From assembly GCF_010731795.1 (NCBI RefSeq), contig NZ_AP022591.1:3534001-3598000 (forward strand): DNA of 64,000 nt, in the 5' to 3' direction. Positions 35,883 to 46,976 of this stretch are shown in pieces (the first letter of the stretch is position 1; each line of letters opens with the position of its first letter). Below the pieces are notes generated by a model. That model saw nothing but the letters and a program-made list of their open reading frames with translations. It made no database searches and was not told the DNA's origin. The DNA comes from Mycolicibacterium celeriflavum. GTDB lineage: Bacteria > Actinomycetota > Actinomycetes > Mycobacteriales > Mycobacteriaceae. Position numbers and translations under genes: made by a program.

Positions 35883-37094
35883 ATGCGTGCGCTTCATGAC
35901 GAAGGCCCGTCCGCCTCGGCCGGTGTTGGCGCTGCCGTGCGCCCATTTTCCGTGCTCCTGGTCGAGGACGACCGCGGCGACGCGATCCTGGTCGAGGAAC
36001 TGATCGCCGATGCCGCCGCCGAGATCCACGTCGCGTGGGCGCCGTCGATGGAGGACGCCGAACAGCACCTGGACACCTCTCGACCGGATTGTGTGCTGCT
36101 TGATCTGAACCTGCCCGACGCGAACGGGATCAAGGCCCTCGACCGGATCACCAGGCGCGACGTCACGTTGCCGATCGTGGTGTTGACGGGTCTCAACGAC
36201 GAGCACTTCGGCGTCTCCGCCGTCGCCGCCGGCGCGCAGGACTACCTCGTCAAGGGCCGCGTCGAACCCGAGACGCTACGCCGCGCGCTGCTCTATGCGG
36301 TGGAACGCAAACGCGCCGAGCTGACGTCGGTGGAACTGCACGCCAGCGAACTGCGCGCCATGGAGAACGCCCGCCTCGAGCGTGGGCTCTTGCCGTCCCC
36401 GCTGCTGCTCGACCCGCCCGGCGTCGACATCGTCGCCGAGTACCGGCCCAGCAGACAGCACGCGCTGCTCGGCGGTGACTTCTACGACTTCGTGCAGACG
36501 CCGGACCGCACCGTGCACGTCATGGTCGGCGACGTCGCCGGGCACGGCCCCGACGAGGCCGCGCTGGGGGTGGCGCTGCGGATCGGCTGGCGCGCGCTGA
36601 CGTTCGCCGGGCTGCGCGGCAACGAACGCATGCGCCAACTCGAACGGATCCTCAGCACCGAACGGCCGGGCTCGAGCACCTTCGCGACCGTGATCAGCGT
36701 CGCGATGTCAACCGAGTCCCTCACCTTCAACGTGGTGTCGGCCGGCCATCCCGGCATGCTGCTGCACGGTCCCGGCACCGTGGAGTGGCTGGAGCCCAAG
36801 GTCGGTCCCGCGCTCGGCCTGTACGGCCACGAGTGGCCGCTGAACGTCCTCGAGCTGCCGCCGGGGTACGGCCTGGTGTTGCTGACCGATGGGCTGTTCG
36901 AGGGACGCTCCGGTCAGGGCACCCAACGCCTCGGCGAGAAGGGCCTGCTCGAAGTCGCCCGCGGCTACGCGCATCTGCCCGGCGCCGAATTCGTCACCGC
37001 GCTGATCGACGATGTGGAGCGCCGCGCGCAGTCGGTGGGCGGCATCAGCGACGACATCGCGGTCGTGCGGGTCGAGCGGACGACGCCCGGATGA
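35883..37094 (+). CDS. Response regulator with PP2C phosphatase output
   Basis: The 403-residue protein has a receiver domain (about 20-140) with VLLVEDDRGD, the phospho-acceptor Asp in CVLLDLNLP and the switch Lys in YLVKGR, followed by a linker helix and a PPM serine phosphatase domain with LGGDFYDF, VGDVAGHG and GISDDIAVV. Such proteins act in RsbU-style partner switching that releases a sigma factor. It starts at ATG 35883 and overlaps the kinase by four bases (ATGA). Confidence 0.9.
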   Translation: MRALHDEGPSASAGVGAAVRPFSVLLVEDDRGDAILVEELIADAAAEIHVAWAPSMEDAEQHLDTSRPDCVLLDLNLPDANGIKALDRITRRDVTLPIVVLTGLNDEHFGVSAVAAGAQDYLVKGRVEPETLRRALLYAVERKRAELTSVELHASELRAMENARLERGLLPSPLLLDPPGVDIVAEYRPSRQHALLGGDFYDFVQTPDRTVHVMVGDVAGHGPDEAALGVALRIGWRALTFAGLRGNERMRQLERILSTERPGSSTFATVISVAMSTESLTFNVVSAGHPGMLLHGPGTVEWLEPKVGPALGLYGHEWPLNVLELPPGYGLVLLTDGLFEGRSGQGTQRLGEKGLLEVARGYAHLPGAEFVTALIDDVERRAQSVGGISDDIAVVRVERTTPG

Positions 37095-38662
37095 GATCGC
37101 GCCTCACCGTCCAGGGTTGGCAGAACCTGGTGTTGTCGATGATGGGCGTCCTGGTGATCGCCGGTGCAATCGCCGGTGCTCTGCTGCTGAACCGGACCGA
37201 CGACGTCTCGCGTGAGCTCAATCTCGGCATCCAACCCGCGCGCGTCGCGGCGTACCAACTGCAAGGCGCAATACGTGACCAGGAGACGGCCGTTCGCGGA
37301 TACGCCATCGCGGCACACCGCCAATTCCTCGAACCGTATTACGCCGGCCAGGAGGCCGAGCGCGTCGCCGCGCAGCAGATCCGCGACGGAATCGGTCACC
37401 GGCCCGAATTGCTCGCCGACCTCGAAGCGATCGAAGAGGCTGCTGCCGACTGGCGCTCGACGTACGCGGACCCGGTCATCGCCGCCCTGACGCCGGGTTC
37501 GCCGAAGGTTCTGGACGCCGAGATGGCCGCGCGCGGCGCGGTCGAATTCGACAGGCTGCGAGCGTTGTTCGAGGAACAGAACCGCGGTCTGACACAGGCC
37601 CGGCAGGACGCCGTCGACGAACTCGCCCGGGTGCAGACCTGGCGGGACGGCGTGCTCATCGCGATCGTGGCGACGTTCCTGGTAGCCGCGATCGCGTTGG
37701 CGGCGCTGGTGCGAAGCGCGGTCACCCGGCCGCTGGAAGCGCTCGCCGCGGCCTGCCGCAAGATCACCGAAGGCAGTTTCGGCGAGAAGATCGCGGTGCG
37801 GGGCCCGCGCGACATTCGGTCCATCGCCGCGTCCGTCGAGGAGATGCGGCAGCGCATCGTCGAGGAACTCGAAGCGTCTCGGGAGGCGCGCACCCAGTTG
37901 GCCGACCAGGCGCTCGAACTGCAGCGCTCCAATGCCGAACTCGAGCAGTTCGCCTACGTCGCATCACATGACCTGCAAGAGCCACTGCGCAAGGTGGCGT
38001 CATTCTGCCAGCTGCTCGAGAAGCGTTACGGCGACAAGCTCGACGAGCGGGGCGTCGAGTACATCCAGTTCGCCGTCGACGGCGCCAAGCGGATGCAGGT
38101 GCTGATCAACGACCTGCTGACGTTCTCCCGCGTCGGCAGGCTCCATTCGGTGCACGCCGACGTCGAGCTCGAAGCAGTGTTGGACGACGCGGTGGACAAC
38201 CTCGGAACCGCGATCGAGGAGTCCGGCACCGAGGTCTTCCGCACCGGGCAGCCGCTTCCCACGGTCAAGGGCGACCCGACGCTGCTGACGATGCTCTGGC
38301 AGAACCTGATCGGCAACGCGGTGAAGTTCCGCAGGCCCGACACAGAGCCGCGAATCGTCATCGACTGCGCGACAGGCGAGGACGCGCAGGACGGTTCGTG
38401 GGTGTTCACCGTCACCGACAACGGGATCGGTATCCCCGACGAGTTCACCGAGAAGGTCTTCGTGATCTTCCAGCGCCTGCACGGCCGCGACTCGTACACC
38501 GGCACGGGAATCGGGCTTGCGTTGTGCCGCAAGATCGTCGAGTACCACGGCGGCAGCATCTGGATCGACACCACCTACACGGACGGCACCAGGTTCCGTT
38601 TCACCATTCCCTGTGCCGTCGACGAGCCCGTCGAGGCCGATATGGAAGGATCAACCGCATGA
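37091..38662 (+). CDS. CHASE3-domain sensor histidine kinase
   Basis: The 523-residue kinase has a first membrane helix at about 15-37, a periplasmic four-helix CHASE3 region (about 40-180), a second helix, HAMP (about 215-265), then a HisKA with the phospho-His in VASHDLQEPL and a HATPase with NLIGNAVKF, VTDNGIGIPDEF and GTGIGLALC. The kinase module resembles those that phosphorylate Rcp1-type single-domain regulators, which matches the downstream gene. It overlaps both neighbours by four bases. Confidence 0.9.
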   Translation: MRSRLTVQGWQNLVLSMMGVLVIAGAIAGALLLNRTDDVSRELNLGIQPARVAAYQLQGAIRDQETAVRGYAIAAHRQFLEPYYAGQEAERVAAQQIRDGIGHRPELLADLEAIEEAAADWRSTYADPVIAALTPGSPKVLDAEMAARGAVEFDRLRALFEEQNRGLTQARQDAVDELARVQTWRDGVLIAIVATFLVAAIALAALVRSAVTRPLEALAAACRKITEGSFGEKIAVRGPRDIRSIAASVEEMRQRIVEELEASREARTQLADQALELQRSNAELEQFAYVASHDLQEPLRKVASFCQLLEKRYGDKLDERGVEYIQFAVDGAKRMQVLINDLLTFSRVGRLHSVHADVELEAVLDDAVDNLGTAIEESGTEVFRTGQPLPTVKGDPTLLTMLWQNLIGNAVKFRRPDTEPRIVIDCATGEDAQDGSWVFTVTDNGIGIPDEFTEKVFVIFQRLHGRDSYTGTGIGLALCRKIVEYHGGSIWIDTTYTDGTRFRFTIPCAVDEPVEADMEGSTA

Positions 38663-39099
38663 CACTGGACGGTCGGGCGATCGACGTACTGCTGGTCGAG
38701 GACGATCCGGGGGATGAGCTGATCACCCGAGAAGCCTTCGAGCACAACAAGATCAAGAACACGCTGCACGTCGCGCACGACGGCGAGGAGGGGCTCGACT
38801 TCCTCTACCGCCGCGGCAAGTTCGCCGACGCGCCCCGGCCCGATTTGATCCTGCTCGACCTGAACCTGCCGAAGTACGACGGCAGGCAACTGCTGGAGAC
38901 CATCAAATCCGACGCGGACCTCAGCCACATCCCGGTCGTGGTGCTCACGACATCCTCGGCGGAGGAAGACATTCTCCGTAGCTACAAGCTGCACGCCAAC
39001 GCCTACGTCACCAAACCGGTCGACCTCGACCAGTTCATGAACGCCGTACGGCAGATCGACGAGTTCTTCGTTCAGGTGGTTCGACTACCCCAGTCGTGA
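38659..39099 (+). CDS. Single-domain response regulator, Rcp1-like
   Basis: The 146-residue receiver-only protein has VLLVEDDPGDE, the acceptor Asp in LILLDLNLPKYDG, the Thr in VLTTSSAEED and the Lys in YVTKPVD. The DLNLPKYDGRQ and long alpha4 region are Rcp1-like. It probably takes phosphate from the CHASE3 kinase and relays or buffers it. Its last 28 bases overlap the convergent HATPase gene. Confidence 0.9.
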   Translation: MTLDGRAIDVLLVEDDPGDELITREAFEHNKIKNTLHVAHDGEEGLDFLYRRGKFADAPRPDLILLDLNLPKYDGRQLLETIKSDADLSHIPVVVLTTSSAEEDILRSYKLHANAYVTKPVDLDQFMNAVRQIDEFFVQVVRLPQS

Positions 39100-39560
39100 C
39101 GCCCGTCGGTGACCTCGAAGTCGATTCGCACGGTGGTGCCGCTCGCTGATTTCGCGACATCCACCCCGTCGCCGACCGCCTCGATGATCGGCAACCCGCG
39201 ACCGCGGGTGGTCGGTTCCGTACTGGGCGTCCGCCATGCACCGTGATCGGAGACGCAGACGATGATCCGCTCGTCCTCGACGGTCGCATCGATGACGATC
39301 ACGCCGCCGTCGCAATCCCGGTAGGCATGTTCGACGCAGTTGGTGGCCGCCTCGTTGACCGCCAGCACGATGTCGGCGACGACGGGATCGGGCACGCCGA
39401 TCGGGGCCATCCAGTCGAGCAGTCGGTGGCGGATCTGTGCCAATCGATCCGCGGTGGCCGGTACCTCGATACGCAACGGGTCTGCCGGCCGCAGGCGCAC
39501 ATCGATCACCACGCCCGTGTTGTACCCCGCTTGGCGCGATTCCTCACGTACGCCACGCAT
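39072..39560 (-). CDS. RsbW-like HATPase (anti-sigma factor kinase type)
   Basis: The protein has the GHKL ATPase motifs of the RsbW group: VNEAATNCVEHAYRD (N-box), VSDHGAW (G1) and GRGLPIIEAV (G2). It may bind a sigma factor or phosphorylate an antagonist; no SpoIIAA-like antagonist or sigma gene is seen in the window. The start is uncertain: ATG 39560 (162 residues) is given because a -10-like TACCGT lies just upstream, but ATG 39599 and GTG near 39512 are alternatives. Confidence 0.82.
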   Translation of the reverse strand: MRGVREESRQAGYNTGVVIDVRLRPADPLRIEVPATADRLAQIRHRLLDWMAPIGVPDPVVADIVLAVNEAATNCVEHAYRDCDGGVIVIDATVEDERIIVCVSDHGAWRTPSTEPTTRGRGLPIIEAVGDGVDVAKSASGTTVRIDFEVTDGRHDWGSRTT

Positions 39561-39659
39561 ACGCTGTCGATCTCGAAACGGTAGCGAGGCGCAGATCACA
39601 CCGGGGGAGCTGTCGAGAGCGCGGTCACCTGCCTTCGCCGGGCGCGCCTTTCGCGCGCG

Positions 39660-40031
39660 TCAGCCGTAGAACGTCACGCGGTAGTCGGGGGTCCAGGCAC
39701 CTTCGAGGCAGCTCAGCGGAACGCCGTCGGGTGACTGCGCGACGCCGGTCGCGTCGCCGCACGGCAGCCGGTTGGTCCGGATGCCGACCAGCGGTGGTGA
39801 CGCGATCCATGTGCTGTGCGAGCTGCATGCGAGCGTGTTGCCCGACGGGTCGATCCCGAAGTTGTAGCGGGTGTTCTGCACGCAGTGCGTGCCCTCCACC
39901 GCGGTCCGGTCGACATACGGGACGCAATCGGTGCCGTCGCAGTAGCCCGGGGACGCCGGCGCATTCGCGGCGGTGAACATCGGTGCGGCGACGAACCCGC
40001 ACGCGAGCGCAGCTGCAGCCATGAGCCTCAT
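39660..40031 (-). CDS. Secreted Cys-rich small protein
   Basis: The 123-residue product has an Ala-rich signal peptide with likely cleavage near ANAPASPGYC. The mature part contains six Cys (GYCDGTDC, THCVQN, LACSS, LPCGD, SCLEG), which likely form disulfides. I do not recognise the family. It is divergent from the DUF732 gene, with 55 bases between them. Confidence 0.72.
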   Translation of the reverse strand: MRLMAAAALACGFVAAPMFTAANAPASPGYCDGTDCVPYVDRTAVEGTHCVQNTRYNFGIDPSGNTLACSSHSTWIASPPLVGIRTNRLPCGDATGVAQSPDGVPLSCLEGAWTPDYRVTFYG

Positions 40032-40086
40032 GGGGTTAGCGTATGTGCCCCGCACCGGGGACGGGAACGGAATAGGCTCATATGCC

Positions 40087-40425
40087 ATGAAGCGCGTCAT
40101 CGTTGCTCTGGCCGCCGCTGCCGGTGCCGCCGCCGTCGTCTGCGCTCCGCCGGCCGGGGCAGACGTCGTGGCCTATCTGGTCAACGTGCACGTGCGACCC
40201 GGCTACAACTTCCCGAACGCGGACGCAGCCATCGGTTACGGCAACAGCATCTGCGACCGGGTGGCGGCCAAGATGAGCTACGCCCAACTGGTCGATCAGG
40301 TGAAGGCCGACTTCCACACCACGGACTACTACCAGGGCGCCTACCTGATCAACCAGGCCGTCAACGAGCTGTGTCCGGCGCAGATCTGGCAGCTGCGGCA
40401 GTCGGCGGCCGGCTACACCCTGTGA
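40087..40425 (+). CDS. DUF732 secreted protein
   Basis: The 112-residue product has a signal peptide (cleavage about AGADV, residue 25) and the DUF732 core: helix with SICDRVAAKMSY, a TTDYYQGAYLINQAV helix, and a conserved Cys pair (about residues 56 and 97). These small mycobacterial exported proteins have no established function. It ends against the hairpin at 40431-40457. Confidence 0.82.
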   Translation: MKRVIVALAAAAGAAAVVCAPPAGADVVAYLVNVHVRPGYNFPNADAAIGYGNSICDRVAAKMSYAQLVDQVKADFHTTDYYQGAYLINQAVNELCPAQIWQLRQSAAGYTL

Positions 40426-40430
40426 CGAAC

Positions 40431-40457
40431 GGCGGCGCCCCGATCCGGGACGCCGCC
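40431..40457. terminator. Bidirectional GC-rich hairpin terminator
   Basis: GGCGGCG (40431-40437) pairs with CGCCGCC (40451-40457), with an inner CCCG/CGGG pairing. It lies six bases after the DUF732 stop and 21 bases from the convergent lpqH stop, so it can serve both genes. Confidence 0.72.
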
Positions 40458-40477
40458 GCCCGTCGTGCACGATTCGC

Positions 40478-40942
40478 CTATGGGCAGCTGACCTCGATCT
40501 CGAACGGCTTGTTGACCGGCTGCAGCGGGTTCGCCATGTCGACGCCCGTGGCCGTGCCGGTGATCTTGTAGGTGTTGCCGTCTTTCTCCGCCTTGGCGTC
40601 GCCCTGGCCCGTACCGCTCTGGTAGCCCAGCGTCACGCCGTTGACGTTGCCCAGGCCGACGGACTGCACCGTGGGCTCGTCACCGGAGCTGACCACCGCG
40701 CCGATGCCGGTGGTCGCGTCACCGATCGCGATGTTGGTGTTGCCGCCGACCGAACTGCAGACGACCGTGCCCTTTACGGCCTGATCCTGGCCGTCGATCG
40801 TGACGGTGGTCTTGCCTTCCGCTGCTGCGGCAGTTGATGTCTCACCCGTCGTCTCTGACTTCTTGTCGTCGGAAGAACAGCCGGACAGTCCGGCGATGAC
40901 GAGAGCCGCGCCGCCTACCGCGACCAGGAAACCACGCTTCAC
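40478..40942 (-). CDS. lpqH: 19-kDa lipoprotein antigen LpqH
   Basis: LpqH is a major surface lipoprotein and TLR2 ligand in mycobacteria. The 154-residue product has a signal ending in lipobox LSGCSS, a Thr/Ala-rich linker, and the highly conserved [20 protein letters not shown] and [15 protein letters not shown] stretches, ending in a Cys-containing EIEVSC. GTG 40942 has AAGGAG eight bases upstream. It is followed on the same strand, further upstream, by a second LpqH-family gene. Confidence 0.94.
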   Translation of the reverse strand: MKRGFLVAVGGAALVIAGLSGCSSDDKKSETTGETSTAAAAEGKTTVTIDGQDQAVKGTVVCSSVGGNTNIAIGDATTGIGAVVSSGDEPTVQSVGLGNVNGVTLGYQSGTGQGDAKAEKDGNTYKITGTATGVDMANPLQPVNKPFEIEVSCP

Positions 40943-41052
40943 CACAGTTCTCCTTTTGTTGTCGTGACCCGTCAAGATCGGATCATCTAGAGCAGTATGG
41001 TTCGCGGCAACCCTGCGAACAGCGGTTTCGCGGAAAAATTGATCTTGCCCCG

Positions 41053-42767
<1,715 letters not shown>

Positions 42768-42776
42768 TTTCACGCC

Positions 42777-44096
42777 ATGCCAACCGAGCTCACCGCCGAG
42801 GAGGCCGCCGCGCGGCTCGCTCCCGACGACACGTTAGGGATACCGCTCGGACCCGGCCAGCCGCCGGCGGTCCTGCGGGCGCTCGGCGAGCGCGAGGACT
42901 GGACGGATCTGCGGGTGTACGGCGCGTTGCTCGCGGTCGGCACGGAGCTGTTCGGCCGCCCCGGCGTGCATTACCTGTCGGGCTTCTTCGGTCCGCTCGA
43001 GCGGGCGCTGCGGGACACGGGCGCCAATGTCGAGTTCGCGCCCGCGGACTTTCGCCGCTTCGGGCCGCTGCTCGAGCAACAGTCGCCGCGGGTGATGACG
43101 ACCGTCGCAACGCCGCCCGACGCCGACGGCTGGTGCTCGCTGTCCCTGCACGCGGGCGGCACGGTGAACGAATTGCGCCGCGCCGGAACAGATCCCGAGC
43201 GGCTGTTGATCGTCGAGTCCTCAACCGCATACCCGCGGACGTTCGGGCTCGGTGAACACCGGAACGCGCTACACGTCGACGAGATCGACATCCTCGTGCA
43301 CTCGACCGATGCGCCGGTTGCACTTCCGGGCGGCGACGCGGCGCCCACCGAAGCCGATACGGCGATCGCGCGCCACGCGGTCGAGTTCATCACCTCCGGT
43401 GCGACACTGCAGACCGGTATCGGTTCGATACCCAGCCAGATCGCGACCCTGCTGGCCGAGGGCGACGGTGGCGAATACGGTTTGCACAGCGAGATGTTCA
43501 CCGACGGCTGCATGAAACTGCACCGCGCGGGCAAGGTCACCAACACCGGCAAGGGCATCTACGACGGTGTCAGCGTGACGACGTTCGCGTTCGGCTCGGC
43601 CGAGCTGTACGCCTGGCTCGACGGCAACCGCGACGTCGCATTCCTGCCCGTCGAGATCGTCAACGCGCCCGGGGTGATCGGGGCCAACAACGACATGGTG
43701 TCGATCAACGGTGCGCTCGCCATCGACATTCAGGGCCAGGTCGTCGCCGACACGATCGGCGGCAATCAGTTCAGCGGAGTCGGTGGCGCCGAGGATTTCG
43801 TGGCCGGTGCAGGTCTCGAGTTGTCGGACCGCTCGTTGATCTGTCTGCCTTCGACGTTCGAGAGGGACGGCGAGTTGCAGTCGCGGATCGTGCCGTGGTT
43901 CGGACCGGGCGCGGTGATCACCACGCCGCGACACCACGTCGACGTGATCGTCACCGAGTACGGCGCCGCGGAACTGGAAGGCAAGACGGTCCGCGAACGC
44001 GGTGAGGCACTCGCCGCGATCGCGCATCCGCGGTTCCGCGACGACCTGCTTGCGGCCGCCGAGCGCGCGGCGAAGGGCCGCTCACCCGTCGTCTGA
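42777..44096 (+). CDS. Acetyl-CoA hydrolase/4-hydroxybutyrate CoA-transferase family protein
   Basis: The 439-residue family I-like CoA-transferase has the catalytic Glu region [10 protein letters not shown] and the glycine-rich [15 protein letters not shown] loop near the CoA site. It moves CoA between short-chain acids or hydrolyses acetyl-CoA; the exact acids cannot be told. It starts at ATG 42777 nine bases after tgt and overlaps the convergent gluQ by 15 bases. Confidence 0.86.
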   Translation: MPTELTAEEAAARLAPDDTLGIPLGPGQPPAVLRALGEREDWTDLRVYGALLAVGTELFGRPGVHYLSGFFGPLERALRDTGANVEFAPADFRRFGPLLEQQSPRVMTTVATPPDADGWCSLSLHAGGTVNELRRAGTDPERLLIVESSTAYPRTFGLGEHRNALHVDEIDILVHSTDAPVALPGGDAAPTEADTAIARHAVEFITSGATLQTGIGSIPSQIATLLAEGDGGEYGLHSEMFTDGCMKLHRAGKVTNTGKGIYDGVSVTTFAFGSAELYAWLDGNRDVAFLPVEIVNAPGVIGANNDMVSINGALAIDIQGQVVADTIGGNQFSGVGGAEDFVAGAGLELSDRSLICLPSTFERDGELQSRIVPWFGPGAVITTPRHHVDVIVTEYGAAELEGKTVRERGEALAAIAHPRFRDDLLAAAERAAKGRSPVV

Positions 44097-44972
44097 GCCT
44101 GAAGCCTCCGGGGTGTAGATCCACGGCCGGCGGGGCAGCCCGGCCGGGTCGAACTCGGCCAGCATGCCCTCGACGTCGCGGGCCCGCCAGCCCAACGACG
44201 CGCTGATCTGCGCGAGCGCGCGTTGGGCGCCGACTTCCGCGAGTGTCACGGCGCCGTCGCGCTTGGCCAGACGGGCGCCGTCCTCGTTGAGCACCAGCGC
44301 GACGTGGGCGTACGTCGGCTCCGGGAATCCGAGCATCCGAGCCAGGTACGCCTGTCGCGGCGAGGAAGGCAGGAGGTCGTCACCGCGCACCACCTGGTCG
44401 ATGCCCTGCGCCGAGTCGTCGACGACGACCGCGAGGTTGTACGCGGGCACGCCGTCGCCCCGGCGCACCACGAAATCGTCGACGATGCCGGTGTAGTCGC
44501 CGTGCAGCAGGTCACCGATCGTGTGCACGATCGCGTCGGTGCGCAGCCGTAACGCGGGCGCCCGTCCGATCTCGGCCCGGCGTGCCGCGCGCTCGGCGTC
44601 GGTGAGGTCGCGGCAGGTCCCCGGGTAGGCGCCCTGCGGCGCGTGCGGGGCCCGCGGCGCTTGCGCGATATCCTTTCGGCTGCAATAGCATTCGTACAGC
44701 AACCCCCGACTCGCCAGCTCCTCTAGCGCCGAGGAGTAGCGGTCGGGCTGCTCGGACTGCCACTCGACGGCATCCCACGTCAACCCGATCGCCTCGAGGT
44801 CGGCGAGTTGACGTCGGCCGATGTCGACGGAGGTGCGGTCGTCGAGGTCGTCGACGCGGATGAGGAACCGCCGTCCGGTGGAGCGGGCGAACAACCACGC
44901 GAGCACCGCGGTGCGCAGGTTGCCGATGTGCAGGTCGGCAGACGGGCTCGGGGCGAACCTGCCTGCGGTCAC
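44082..44972 (-). CDS. gluQ: Glutamyl-Q tRNA(Asp) synthetase GluQ
   Basis: GluQ glutamylates queuosine-34 of tRNA-Asp. The 296-residue protein is a truncated GluRS with the HIGH box as HIGN, the late KMSKS-equivalent LAKRDG, and the zinc cluster CYCS with a later Cys (PGTC) that separates it from discriminating GluRS. It lacks the anticodon-binding domain, as expected. It lies close to tgt, which supports a queuosine function for both. Confidence 0.93.
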   Translation of the reverse strand: MTAGRFAPSPSADLHIGNLRTAVLAWLFARSTGRRFLIRVDDLDDRTSVDIGRRQLADLEAIGLTWDAVEWQSEQPDRYSSALEELASRGLLYECYCSRKDIAQAPRAPHAPQGAYPGTCRDLTDAERAARRAEIGRAPALRLRTDAIVHTIGDLLHGDYTGIVDDFVVRRGDGVPAYNLAVVVDDSAQGIDQVVRGDDLLPSSPRQAYLARMLGFPEPTYAHVALVLNEDGARLAKRDGAVTLAEVGAQRALAQISASLGWRARDVEGMLAEFDPAGLPRRPWIYTPEASGSDDG

Positions 44973-44985
44973 CCGTGCAATGTAG

Positions 44986-45354
44986 CTACTGGCGCTCCCA
45001 CGGCGGGTCGTCGCCCATCTTCTTGTAGTACTTGGCGAGGTGGCTTTTCACCCGGTCGATGTCGTCTTCGGGCAGATCGATGCCGCCGCGGGCGCCGTCC
45101 ATGATCGCGCCCGCCGCCATCACCCCGCGCGGCACGACTTTGAGACTGTCGCCGACCACGTCGGCGATCAGCAGTTTGTAGGCGGTGAAGTTGTCCTTTT
45201 CATCGCTGTCGTACCAGACATGTGCATTGCGATACTTCTCGTTCGGTTCGTCCTGCGCGTCGGCCCATTTGCGGACCCTCTTCTCGGCGGCGTCGCCGTC
45301 CCAGTCGCGGTCCCGCTCTGCCAGAGGTAGGTCCTGAAATGCGGTTACGGACAT
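44986..45354 (-). CDS. Conserved hypothetical protein
   Basis: The 122-residue acidic protein has a recognisable conserved layout ([22 protein letters not shown], split, then [20 protein letters not shown] and a C-terminal [11 protein letters not shown]). Similar small proteins occur in mycobacterial genomes and near HK97-type phage maturation genes, but no phage gene is near. I cannot assign a function. It starts at ATG 45354. Confidence 0.68.
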   Translation of the reverse strand: MSVTAFQDLPLAERDRDWDGDAAEKRVRKWADAQDEPNEKYRNAHVWYDSDEKDNFTAYKLLIADVVGDSLKVVPRGVMAAGAIMDGARGGIDLPEDDIDRVKSHLAKYYKKMGDDPPWERQ

Positions 45355-45577
45355 TGCAGAGAAGTGCCCACGCGTCGGCCTCGTGAAACCGTTGCACAGG
45401 TGTCAGCGGTTACGGTTGGGTGACTACGGGCGCGAAGTGAGCCGACATGGGGTATCAACGGAAGCGTCCAGCACTGGACCATCAACAAAACAACGGCTAG
45501 GCCCTGCGGTGTCGACACACACTGAGCTTGCCGAGTGAACTGCACCGGGAGCCGCGTCGACGGACACGAGAGAACCC

Positions 45578-46975
45578 ATGGACGCCCAAGATCCCGAGCA
45601 CGCCGTCAACCCGCAGCATTCTCCCGTCGACCAGGACCAACCGCCGGGCGTTGTGAAAAAGGCCATCGCGGCTTCGGCCGTCGGAAACTTCACCGAATGG
45701 TTCGACTACGGTCTCTACGCCTACGGCGTCACCTATATCTCCGCGGCGATCTTCCCCGGCGAAGGTGCCACGGCGACGTTGTTGGCCCTGATGACTTTCG
45801 CTGTCTCATTTCTCGTCCGGCCACTCGGTGGATTCGTCTGGGGCCCACTCGGCGACCGACTCGGTCGGCGGCGGGTGCTCGCCGTCACGATCCTGGTGAT
45901 GGCCAGCGCGACGCTGGGTGTCGGACTCGTCCCCAGCTACGCCGCGATCGGGTTCTGGGCTCCCGTGCTCATGGTGGTGCTGCGGATGATCCAGGGTTTC
46001 TCCACCGGCGGCGAATACGGCGGCGCGGCCACCTTCATGGCCGAGTACGCGCCGGCGCGTCGACGTGGGCTGCTGGGCAGCTTCCTCGAGTTCGGCACCT
46101 TGGCGGGTTTCTCCGCAGGCGCGCTGCTGATGCTCGGCTTTTCGCTGGTGCTGAGCGACGACCAGATGAACACGTGGGGGTGGCGGTTACCGTTCCTCGT
46201 CGCGGCTCCACTCGGCCTGATCGGCCTCTACCTGCGCAGCCGGCTCGACGAGACACCGGTTTTCAGGGCTCTCGAGCAGGAGGGGCAGCGAGAGAAGAAC
46301 ATCTGGGCCGAATTCAGGGACCTCATCGCCGAGTACTGGGGACCGATCCTGCGGCTCGGCGGTCTGGTCGTCGCGCTGAACGTGGTGAACTACACGTTGC
46401 TCAGCTACATGCCGACCTACCTGAAGACCGCGATCGGGCTGTCCACCGACATGTCGCTGGTCGTACCCATCATCGGCATGCTGTCGATGATGGTGTTCCT
46501 GCCGTTCGCGGGACTTGCCTCTGACAGGTTCGGGCGCAAGCCGCTGTGGTGGATATCGCTGGTCGGCCTGTTCGTCGGCGTCGTGCCGATGTTCATGCTG
46601 ATGTCGACCGGTGTGGTCGGGGCCGTCATCGGCTTCGCCGTGCTGGGCCTGCTGTACGTGCCGCAGCTGGCCACCATCTCGGCGACCTTCCCGGCGATGT
46701 TCCCAACCCAGGTGCGATACGCCGGCTTCGCAATCGCCTACAACGTGTCGACGGCGATCTTCGGTGGCACCGCACCGGCGGTCAACGACTGGATGGTCAT
46801 TCAGACCGGCAACAACCTGATGCCGGCCTTCTACATGATGGCGGCCTGTCTCATCGGGGTGATTGCGTTGCTCAAGGTGCCCGAAACCACGCGCTGTCCG
46901 ATCTACGGCACGAAGATCCCCGGCACACCGGGGGCCCCGGCGCAGTTGGACTACGAGCTGGCTGGCAGCCGCTGA
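45578..46975 (+). CDS. MFS transporter, MHS (proline/betaine, ProP-like) family
   Basis: The 465-residue protein has about 12 membrane helices. It carries the MHS signatures NFTEWFDYGLYAYG in helix 1, GPLGDRLGRRRVL in the helix 2-3 loop, and IQGFSTGGEYGGAATFMAEY. Such carriers import small zwitterions or organic acids with H+ or Na+. It lies next to the catabolic island and may bring in its substrate, but no GATTGT-type operator is seen in its 223-base upstream gap. Confidence 0.87.
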   Translation: MDAQDPEHAVNPQHSPVDQDQPPGVVKKAIAASAVGNFTEWFDYGLYAYGVTYISAAIFPGEGATATLLALMTFAVSFLVRPLGGFVWGPLGDRLGRRRVLAVTILVMASATLGVGLVPSYAAIGFWAPVLMVVLRMIQGFSTGGEYGGAATFMAEYAPARRRGLLGSFLEFGTLAGFSAGALLMLGFSLVLSDDQMNTWGWRLPFLVAAPLGLIGLYLRSRLDETPVFRALEQEGQREKNIWAEFRDLIAEYWGPILRLGGLVVALNVVNYTLLSYMPTYLKTAIGLSTDMSLVVPIIGMLSMMVFLPFAGLASDRFGRKPLWWISLVGLFVGVVPMFMLMSTGVVGAVIGFAVLGLLYVPQLATISATFPAMFPTQVRYAGFAIAYNVSTAIFGGTAPAVNDWMVIQTGNNLMPAFYMMAACLIGVIALLKVPETTRCPIYGTKIPGTPGAPAQLDYELAGSR

Positions 46976-46976
46976 G

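Noticed and set aside
36785..37090. Upstream extension of the CHASE3 kinase
   Set aside because: It lies in another frame of the PP2C gene. ATG 37091, overlapping the PP2C stop, precedes a proper membrane helix.
35707..39599. Genomic island integrated at tRNA-Ser(CGA)
   Set aside because: No integrase and no duplicated tRNA 3' end were seen after the module, and base composition looks like the surroundings.
44986..45354. Prophage remnant
   Set aside because: The small protein resembles ones found near phage maturation genes, but no other phage gene, integrase or attachment repeat is present nearby.
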